Part shown: one piece after another, positions 6,956-11,714 of the stretch
Layout: every line of letters begins with the position of its first letter
Position numbering within the stretch: the stretch's first letter is position 1
Origin: JAENVT01 sp031412355
Lineage (GTDB): Bacteria > Actinomycetota > Acidimicrobiia > Acidimicrobiales > Ilumatobacteraceae
DNA length: 11,714 nucleotides
Reading direction: 5' to 3'
Assembly (NCBI GenBank): GCA_031412355.1
Contig: JANOCR010000159.1
Location: 1-11,714 of the forward strand
The notes under the pieces: generated by a model
What the model was told of the DNA's origin: nothing
Databases searched by the model: none
The model's input: only the letters and a program-made list of their open reading frames with translations
Position numbers and translations under genes: made by a program

Positions 6956-8966
6956 CGTTCACGTCGATGATGACTTGGGCGGAGCTCGACGAGTAGATGC
7001 AGATTGCGCCGCCCGGCGACAGGGGCAGTTGTGCTGCGTTGGCAATGGGTGCAGCGAACTCGTAGTTGACGTTCGATGCTGTCGGCAGCTCGCCGCACGG
7101 CCAGGCCGTGACGAAGCCTCGCTCGATTGCGTCGACCACTGTGATGTTGGCTGAGATCGCCCGAGCGCCGGCTGGGATCCCTCGCGCACCGGCGATTTGC
7201 ACGACCAGTGTCTGGTTGGCCGTCAGGCGCGAGCCGTTCTGGCCGGCGTTGACCTCGGTGCGGTAGTTGTCGCGGGTGTCGGTGAACCGGAAGGGCGTGC
7301 TGGGCGTGAACCTGTTCTGGGCGTCCGACGACACGAAGCCCACCACATCGACGACCAGGTCGATGTCGGTGTTGACGAAGAAGCAGACCGTGCCGGCAGG
7401 TGACACTTGGGCTAGCACCAGGTTCGGTGTGACCTTGCCGGCGCCCGGGTTGAGGCTGGATGTGGGCGGGATGGCACCGCAGGGGAAGGCGGTGATGTAG
7501 GCGTTCAGCGTGGGGAGGACGCCCGTCACGTTGAGGGCGACGGCGCTGGCGTTGGTGGGGATTCCGGCCACACCGACGACCGGCAACTCGACGACTTGAC
7601 CGCCGGCCAGTCGTGCGGGTGTTCCGACCCCGTCGCGGCTGTCCATCAAACGCACTGGGGCCACCGGCATGTAGCGGCCGCTGGCGTTCGAGCTGTAGTA
7701 GCCGCTGACATCGATGATCAGGTCGGCCGACACGCTGCTGAAGGCGCACAGGCGGCCACTGCTGTCCAGCGGGATGGTTGCGGCGTTGGCGACCGTCTCG
7801 TATGCGGAGAAGTTCAGCGTCGACACCTGGGGGCGGCTCGCCGAGCAGTTCCACATCGTCAGGAATCCGGATCCCGTTGAGCCCGTCACCGTGACGTTGG
7901 CCAGCACGGCCTTCGCATTCGACGGCACTTCACCCTGACCGGTGACCTGGATGTGGGTGATCGTTCCGGGTGCCAGGGTCGTGGCGCCGGCGGGGATGCG
8001 GGTGTCGACGATTCGGGCGGGTGCAAGGGGGGCGAAGCCGTTGGCCGAAGATGTCGGCTGAGCCACCGGGGCGGCAGCGATTCCGATGGCCGCAGCCGGG
8101 TCGACCGTGAAGCTCCAGTTGACCGAACGGGCCGAAGTGCTGACGGCGACCTGATGGGTGCCTGGCGAAAGCACCGTGCGGGGCACGACGACGACCGCGT
8201 TGTCACCCTGCAGGATCTGCTGGGCGACACCGCTGGTGTTGGCAGCAGACAGCACGCACACTTCGATGGCCTCGCCGCTGGGGCCGGTCAGCCACGCGGT
8301 GGGGCCGGTTGCGGCTTCGGGCATCATGGCGATGATCGGAAGGCCGGCAGAGCCGGTCCATCCGCAGAAGGTCATCGGGCTCGGTGACTCGACGACGAAC
8401 CGGTCGAGGTTGGTCGTGGTGCCGTTGCCGGGGAACAGGATCGGCTCGCTGGGGCGAGGTGCCGAGCCGAGGCCGCGGAGCACGTCGAGGGTTGCGCCGC
8501 TGTGCCACAGCGGCGTCTCCGGCAGGTCGCACTTGCCGAAGCCGGTCGACTGAAGGTTGTGGCGCAGCACGCCGATTGCGTGGAACGGGCCACTCATCCA
8601 CAGTTCGATGTGGCTGCGAGCGTTGGTGTTGATGACGCTGGAGACGGCGACGTTGCCACTGTTTCCAGCGACGTCACCTTCCGGTGTGTAGCCAGGAAGG
8701 CCTGGTGTCTCGTCGTGGCTGATTCCGTTGTACAGCATGTAGCAAGAGTGCGCCGTTGCGGCGGACGACATCGATCCGTCTTCGACGACCGAGCCGACGC
8801 CGGCCATCGCCCGGTAGTAGTTGACGGTTGTCAGCCAATTGGCGGACTGCGGGATGAACTGAGGTGAGGGCTCGGCGGCGCTGACGCTGGACGAGATGCA
8901 CATCGCGGCGACTATGCCGACCCCGATTCCGAGGGTTGTGAACCGGTTTCTTGGTGTGCGCATCAT
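6942..8966 (-). CDS. Secreted CAP-domain (SCP/PR1-like) protein with three C-terminal DTR repeats
   Basis: This 674-residue exported protein has a signal peptide at 1-30 (basic start, hydrophobic 11-24, likely cut SVSA|AEP). Residues 43-146 resemble a bacterial CAP domain: VNYYRAMAGVGSV, ATAHSCYML, GISHDE (H84), then ELWMSGPFHAIGVLRH (E121, H129) and STGFGKC. The usual GEN motif appears as GNSGNV, so one cavity glutamate seems absent. Residues 150-300 form an unassigned beta-rich linker with Cys201 and Cys237. Residues 311-674 are three repeats of the kind found in the SGNH protein. The role is unknown; CAP proteins can bind lipids or act at the wall. The start at 8966 follows a good GAGGAAGG at 8973-8980 with 6-nt spacing; the adjacent ATG at 8963 is also possible. 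It converges on aceE and lies 168 bp downstream of a glycosyltransferase gene. Confidence 0.85.
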   Translation of the reverse strand: MMRTPRNRFTTLGIGVGIVAAMCISSSVSAAEPSPQFIPQSANWLTTVNYYRAMAGVGSVVEDGSMSSAATAHSCYMLYNGISHDETPGLPGYTPEGDVAGNSGNVAVSSVINTNARSHIELWMSGPFHAIGVLRHNLQSTGFGKCDLPETPLWHSGATLDVLRGLGSAPRPSEPILFPGNGTTTNLDRFVVESPSPMTFCGWTGSAGLPIIAMMPEAATGPTAWLTGPSGEAIEVCVLSAANTSGVAQQILQGDNAVVVVPRTVLSPGTHQVAVSTSARSVNWSFTVDPAAAIGIAAAPVAQPTSSANGFAPLAPARIVDTRIPAGATTLAPGTITHIQVTGQGEVPSNAKAVLANVTVTGSTGSGFLTMWNCSASRPQVSTLNFSAYETVANAATIPLDSSGRLCAFSSVSADLIIDVSGYYSSNASGRYMPVAPVRLMDSRDGVGTPARLAGGQVVELPVVGVAGIPTNASAVALNVTGVLPTLNAYITAFPCGAIPPTSSLNPGAGKVTPNLVLAQVSPAGTVCFFVNTDIDLVVDVVGFVSSDAQNRFTPSTPFRFTDTRDNYRTEVNAGQNGSRLTANQTLVVQIAGARGIPAGARAISANITVVDAIERGFVTAWPCGELPTASNVNYEFAAPIANAAQLPLSPGGAICIYSSSSAQVIIDVNGWWS
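6945..8036 (-). repeat. Three tandem protein repeats (DTR-PC-C type) in the CAP protein
   Basis: The repeats span approximately residues 311-425, 430-545 and 552-674. The DTR triplets are at 321-323, 442-444 (DSR) and 563-565, a regular 121-residue period. Paired cysteines are C374/C407, C496/C528 and C624/C656, 33, 32 and 32 apart. Closing strands are DVSGYY, DVVGFV and DVNGWW. The last ends one residue before the C-terminus, as the SGNH protein's GWW ends two residues before its own. Confidence 0.75.
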
Positions 8967-8972
8967 CTCTTG

Positions 8973-9013
8973 CCTTCCTCAGCCTTCTTTCCCCTGACGC
9001 ACGGGTCACCCGT
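8973..9013 (-). promoter_or_regulatory. Upstream region of the CAP gene: Shine-Dalgarno site and a 13-bp palindrome
   Basis: The 168-bp gap 8967-9134 holds no gene. On the minus strand GAGGAAGG (8973-8980) is a strong ribosome-binding site 6 nt before the ATG. ACGGG-TGA-CCCGT (9001-9013) is a perfect 5-bp inverted repeat about 35 nt before the start and may be an operator. A weak GGTCC/GGACC pair lies at 9038-9055. I see no convincing -10 or -35 hexamer. Confidence 0.4.
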
Positions 9014-9134
9014 TCACTGTTTGGATCGGAGCAAGGCGGTCCGGACTTGAGGACCCCAAGGCCCGAACACGGACGCAGCGTCGAACAACAGACGAACTCT
9101 TGACACACCGATCACCGACAGCGACCGGAACTGT

Positions 9135-9986
9135 TCAGCGAGAGTGTCGGCGAGCCCGAAATGCGGCCGGCGCAAGGCTCAGCCCGGCCAGCAGGGCGCG
9201 GGCGTGGGTGCCGCGCGGGCTCCAACGAAGCCGTCGGATCGACAACCACAGGGCGCGCTTCACGGTGGCGCGGTCACCGAATCGGAAGGCGAATCGCAGC
9301 CGGTTCCGTTCTTGCAGATAGCGAGCCCGCCCGCCCAGCAGCGACGTCGAAGCGCTGACCCGATGCCACACCCTGCTCGCGGCGACGCACCGATAGGTCC
9401 AGCCTTGCGCGGCACCTCGGCGGGCCAGGTCGACGTCTTCGTAGTAGAGGAAGTACGAGTCGTCGAATCCGCCGGTCGCCTCCAGGAACTCCGAGCGGAA
9501 CAGGACGGCGCCACCGGTGAACGACTCGATGGAACGATCGTGGGCGAACTGCGGCCCGTCGACCTCGCCGTAACCGATGTCGGTGCCGGCGCCGTCACCG
9601 CCTATGACGACGCCGACACTGTTGATCAACCCCGGATTCGATCCTGCCAACAACAACTTCGGCTGCACAGCGCCGATCGTCGCGTCGCTGTGGAGCGCAG
9701 CGAGCAATGGGCGAAGCCAACCCTTCTCGACCTCGATGTCGTCGTTCAGCAAAGCGATCGAGGTTGCGCCGATCTCGGCCGCTCGTCGAAAGCCGGCGTT
9801 GGCTCCTCCGCCGAATCCAAGGTTCTTCAGCGGCCGGATCAGGTCGACGTCATCGCCGACGGCCGCGCCGCCGCCGTTGTCGACGACGATCACGCGATCG
9901 GCATCACCCGCGGCCAGCACCGAGGCGATGCATGCGTCGAGCATGGCGGCCTCGGCCGAGTACGTCACGATGACGACCGCAATCAC
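9135..9986 (-). CDS. Family 2 glycosyltransferase, rhamnosyltransferase-like
   Basis: This 283-residue GT-A fold enzyme probably transfers a sugar from a nucleotide-sugar to a cell-surface glycan. Motifs run in family order: AVVIVTYS at 3-10, VVDNGG at 34-39, the KNLGFGGGANAGFR loop at 54-67 common to rhamnosyltransferase-like GT2 proteins, and LLNDD at 79-83, which stands for the metal-binding DxD. Later come FTGGAVLFRSEFLEATGGFD (156-175) and YYEDVDLARRG (181-191), whose E183/D184/D186 include the likely catalytic base. W207-H208 follow. No membrane segment is evident, so it is probably cytosolic or peripheral. The start is GTG at 9986; the protein begins directly with the first Rossmann strand, so no later start fits, and no strong ribosome-binding site is visible. 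Donor and acceptor cannot be assigned. A DUF2142 gene nearby also suggests surface polysaccharide work. Confidence 0.88.
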   Translation of the reverse strand: MIAVVIVTYSAEAAMLDACIASVLAAGDADRVIVVDNGGGAAVGDDVDLIRPLKNLGFGGGANAGFRRAAEIGATSIALLNDDIEVEKGWLRPLLAALHSDATIGAVQPKLLLAGSNPGLINSVGVVIGGDGAGTDIGYGEVDGPQFAHDRSIESFTGGAVLFRSEFLEATGGFDDSYFLYYEDVDLARRGAAQGWTYRCVAASRVWHRVSASTSLLGGRARYLQERNRLRFAFRFGDRATVKRALWLSIRRLRWSPRGTHARALLAGLSLAPAAFRARRHSR

Positions 9987-10019
9987 CAGGCCATCAGATC
10001 ACAACTGGTCACGGGCGCA

Positions 10020-10049
10020 TCGACAATCCATCGATTGCTTCACTAGCGT
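10020..10049 (+). promoter_or_regulatory. Candidate promoter of the HhH-GPD gene
   Basis: TCGACA (10020-10025, five of six matches to TTGACA) and TAGCGT (10044-10049, TANNNT) are 18 bp apart. TAGCGT ends 7 nt before the ATG at 10057, so the message would be leaderless or nearly so. It lies in the 70-bp divergent gap with the glycosyltransferase gene. Confidence 0.55.
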
Positions 10050-10056
10050 TCGGCAC

Positions 10057-10644
10057 ATGACCGGAACCATGTTCATCACCGGCAATGCCGACGCGGATCA
10101 GTTGCTCAACTCCGACGGCACCGCGGTGCTGATCGGCATGTTGCTGGATCAGCAGGTGCCGATGGAGTGGGCGTTCACCGGGCCGGCGACCTTGCACGCC
10201 CGGCTCGGGCATCTCGATGCGTCGAAGATCGCGGCGATGGATCCAGACGAGTTCGTCGCCGTGTGTTGCGCCAAGCCGGCGATTCACCGCTTCCCCGCGT
10301 CGATGGGTCGTCGCATTCACGATGTGTGCACTGCGCTCGTCCAGCGATTCGACGGCCGTGGCGAGAACGTGTGGGCCACAGTGAGCACCGGCCAGGAGTT
10401 GTACGACCGCCTACGCACGCTGCCCGGCTACGGCGACGAGAAGGCCAAGATCTTCGTGGCGATCCTCGGCAAGCGATTCGACGTTCGACCGCAAGGCTGG
10501 CAACAGGCTGCCGGCAAGTTCGGTGACGACAGTCCGCGCAGCGTTGCCGACATCACCGATCCGACGTCGCTTGGCAAGGTCCGCGAGTGGAAGAAGGCAG
10601 CCAAGGCCGCCAAGAAGGACAAGCAGGATCGACCGGTCGCCTGA
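10057..10644 (+). CDS. Small HhH-GPD family protein (putative base-excision-repair related)
   Basis: This 195-residue protein closely resembles a compact, well-conserved actinobacterial HhH-GPD family of unproven function, related to DNA glycosylases of base excision repair. Recognisable segments are GMLLDQQVPMEWAF at 27-40, RLGHLDASKIAAMDPDEF around 49-66, HRFPASMGRRI at 77-87, the helix-hairpin-helix LPGYGDEKAKIF at 122-133, and the ending RSVADITDPTSLGKVREWKK at 161-180 with a lysine-rich tail. In endonuclease III the hairpin is followed by a catalytic Asp in VDTH. Here the matching segment reads FDVRPQGW and no clear counterpart is seen (D142 is the nearest). No iron-sulfur cysteine cluster is present. 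The frame extends far upstream, but that part is antisense to the glycosyltransferase; ATG 10057 matches the family N-terminus and the promoter spacing. The stop is 3 bp from a converging gene. Confidence 0.85.
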   Translation: MTGTMFITGNADADQLLNSDGTAVLIGMLLDQQVPMEWAFTGPATLHARLGHLDASKIAAMDPDEFVAVCCAKPAIHRFPASMGRRIHDVCTALVQRFDGRGENVWATVSTGQELYDRLRTLPGYGDEKAKIFVAILGKRFDVRPQGWQQAAGKFGDDSPRSVADITDPTSLGKVREWKKAAKAAKKDKQDRPVA

Positions 10645-10647
10645 GCG

Positions 10648-10953
10648 CTATGGCACGAGGATGTCGGACGAGATCGGTGGGAACGCCACGTCGGCGGTGC
10701 CTGGCGGCAGCACCTGCACATCGGCGGTACCGGGCGTCGAACCGACGGGAAGCTCGATCACACCCTGCGTCGTCAGCACATCGGCGGGAGCCTGGATGAC
10801 ACCAATGGTCGGCGGCGTGTCGGAGTCGAGATCGCGGTCGTCGTCGGAGCGCGAGAAGCCGTACGCCACCAGACCCGCGGCAACCACGACGCCGGCCGTA
10901 ACGGCAATCAAGGTCGTGCGCGATCGGCGTTTCGATTCGATCGGTTCCACCAC
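10648..10953 (-). CDS. Small single-pass membrane protein of unknown function
   Basis: I do not recognise this 101-residue protein. It starts with a short basic cytosolic stretch (KRRSR at 8-12), has one hydrophobic segment at about 14-32, then an acidic cluster SDDDRDLDSD at 36-45 and a proline- and valine-rich tail predicted to lie outside. The tail holds two copies of PGTADV, at 74-79 and 84-89, ten residues apart. Three in-frame GTG codons (10959, 10953, 10950) could start it. 10953 was chosen because TAGGGT (10966-10961 on the minus strand) sits 7 nt upstream, the spacing seen at other leaderless genes here. The frame stays open much further upstream, but that part is antisense to the DUF2142 gene. 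The start-to-start gap with that divergent gene is only 18 bp. A sortase motif or lipobox is not seen. Confidence 0.6.
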   Translation of the reverse strand: MVEPIESKRRSRTTLIAVTAGVVVAAGLVAYGFSRSDDDRDLDSDTPPTIGVIQAPADVLTTQGVIELPVGSTPGTADVQVLPPGTADVAFPPISSDILVP

Positions 10954-10960
10954 GACCACG

Positions 10961-10966
10961 ACCCTA
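10961..10966 (-). promoter_or_regulatory. Candidate -10 element of the small membrane protein gene
   Basis: On the minus strand TAGGGT fits TANNNT and ends 7 nt before GTG 10953, consistent with a leaderless start. The AGGG inside it could instead serve as a weak ribosome-binding site with 8-nt spacing to the same codon. Both readings favour 10953 as the start. Confidence 0.35.
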
Positions 10967-10971
10967 TCGAG

Positions 10972-11714
10972 GTGAACCGCTCCGGGGGCGACAGCCGGTC
11001 GCTGGTGTGGCTCTCGGCAGCGACCGCATTCGCAATCCTCGGGTGCACATGGGCGTTCTCCGTGGCGCGCTACGGAGGACCTGACGAACCCGCCCACGTC
11101 ATCCGCGCCGCGGCTGCTGCCAACGGCGATCTGCTGGGAACACCCGTCGACGGCCTCGAGCCCGGGTACCGGCAGGTCACCGCGCCGGCGAGCCTTGCAT
11201 CGGGCGACCCGGCATGCTTCCGCCACGACGACACCATCACTGCGGCGTGTGCAGTGCCGTCCGCGGACTCGGCGAATGTCGAGGTAGCCACGTCGGCCGG
11301 CGCAGCGCCGGCCTGGTACTACGCAGTCGTCGGTGTGATCGCGCGCGTCGTGTCGAGCGGCGACGATGCGTTGCAGTACCGGATGGCGGCGCTGCTGCTG
11401 TGCGCGATGATCCTCGGCTACGCCTTCGCGCGCAGTGCCTCGTTTGCCGGAGGCGGATGGCTGATCGCCGCGCTCACGCCGTCGGCGTGGTTCCTGATCG
11501 GCGTGGTCGGCACCAGTGCGATCGAGATCGCGCTCGTCGCTCTCGCCGTGGTCGAAGCCGTCAGGCGATTCCAGGATCGCGCGGACACCGAATCGCTGGC
11601 ACGGGTCACGGTCCCGTTGGCGATCTGCCTGATACTTCGTCCTGCGGCCGTGATCGACGTCGTGGTCGTCGCGCTGGTGCTGATTCCGACGATTCGACAC
11701 CCGCTCGTCAAGCG
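10972..11714 (+). CDS. DUF2142-family polytopic membrane protein, 3'-truncated by the window edge
   Basis: The plus-strand frame is open for 247 codons and leaves the window without a stop. After a short N-terminus with three arginines and a first membrane segment at about 12-31, it reads RYGGPDEPAHVIRAAAAANGDLLG (33-56, split here as RYGG, PDEPAH, VIRAAAAANG, DLLG), where PDEPAHxxRA is the hallmark of DUF2142. Further hydrophobic segments are at about 114-127, 136-154, 163-181, 183-196 and 212-240. An extracytoplasmic loop at 56-112 contains Cys82 and Cys93. TPSAWFLIGVVGTSAIEIA (169-187) matches the second conserved region of the family. DUF2142 proteins resemble membrane glycosyltransferases and often sit among surface-glycan genes, which fits the nearby GT2 gene; function is unproven. 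The start GTG 10972 is the best available, with no ATG upstream in frame and a weak ribosome-binding site. Confidence 0.85.
   Translation, partial: MNRSGGDSRSLVWLSAATAFAILGCTWAFSVARYGGPDEPAHVIRAAAAANGDLLGTPVDGLEPGYRQVTAPASLASGDPACFRHDDTITAACAVPSADSANVEVATSAGAAPAWYYAVVGVIARVVSSGDDALQYRMAALLLCAMILGYAFARSASFAGGGWLIAALTPSAWFLIGVVGTSAIEIALVALAVVEAVRRFQDRADTESLARVTVPLAICLILRPAAVIDVVVVALVLIPTIRHPLVK

Noticed and set aside
9983..9994. A four-codon minus-strand ATG-GCC-TGG-TGA just before the glycosyltransferase GTG, possible leader peptide
   Set aside because: It has no ribosome-binding site and is too short to tell from chance.
9577..10056. A 160-codon N-terminal extension of the HhH-GPD frame
   Set aside because: It runs opposite the glycosyltransferase 5' half and upstream of the promoter; the family N-terminus and the -10 spacing fit ATG 10057.
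10648..11700. A 350-codon minus-strand frame spanning the small membrane protein and the region opposite the DUF2142 gene
   Set aside because: Only the last 101 codons look like protein. The upstream part is low-complexity Arg/Asp/Gly-rich and lies opposite an open plus-strand frame with the DUF2142 hallmark PDEPAH and membrane segments.
1..11714. CRISPR array, tRNA, rRNA, insertion sequence, toxin-antitoxin or defence island
   Set aside because: No regularly spaced direct DNA repeats, cloverleaf, transposase motif or small paired genes of that kind were seen. The only repeats are the protein-level DTR modules and the short palindromes listed.

Overview
The window is GC-rich, densely packed bacterial chromosome. 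A single-chain (homodimeric) pyruvate dehydrogenase E1, a small actinobacterial-type HhH-GPD protein, a DUF2142 membrane protein, and several start codons that look leaderless point to Actinomycetota. The secreted proteins with C-terminal 'DTR ... PC ... C' repeats fit the class Acidimicrobiia best. The phylum is well supported; the class is an inference.

Layout from left to right. Positions 1-966 hold the 3' part of a type II NADH dehydrogenase. It converges on a minus-strand pair: ribonuclease HI (1828-2328), then an HSD10-like short-chain dehydrogenase (970-1746). A 50-bp concentric palindrome separates that pair. Ribonuclease HI is transcribed away from a secreted SGNH/GDSL-hydrolase-like protein (2351-4135) across only 22 bp, and two overlapping back-to-back -10 elements fill that gap. 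The pyruvate dehydrogenase E1 gene aceE follows (4196-6922). It converges, over a shared hairpin, on a large secreted CAP-domain protein (6942-8966, minus). The two secreted proteins that flank aceE end in the same kind of triple repeat.

Upstream of the CAP gene, on the same strand, is a family 2 glycosyltransferase (9135-9986). The HhH-GPD protein (10057-10644) is divergent from it. Next come a small single-pass membrane protein (10648-10953, minus) and the start of a DUF2142 polytopic membrane protein (10972 to the window end, plus).

The genes do not form one pathway. Central and respiratory metabolism (type II NADH dehydrogenase, aceE, the dehydrogenase) and nucleic-acid maintenance (ribonuclease HI, HhH-GPD) are interspersed with cell-surface genes (SGNH, CAP, glycosyltransferase, DUF2142). 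I found no CRISPR array, transposase, integrase, tRNA, rRNA or recognisable defence system, and no strong case for a wholly new system. The most noteworthy signals are the leaderless promoter layout, the paired repeat proteins, the 50-bp palindrome, and a clamp-binding-like tail on ribonuclease HI.
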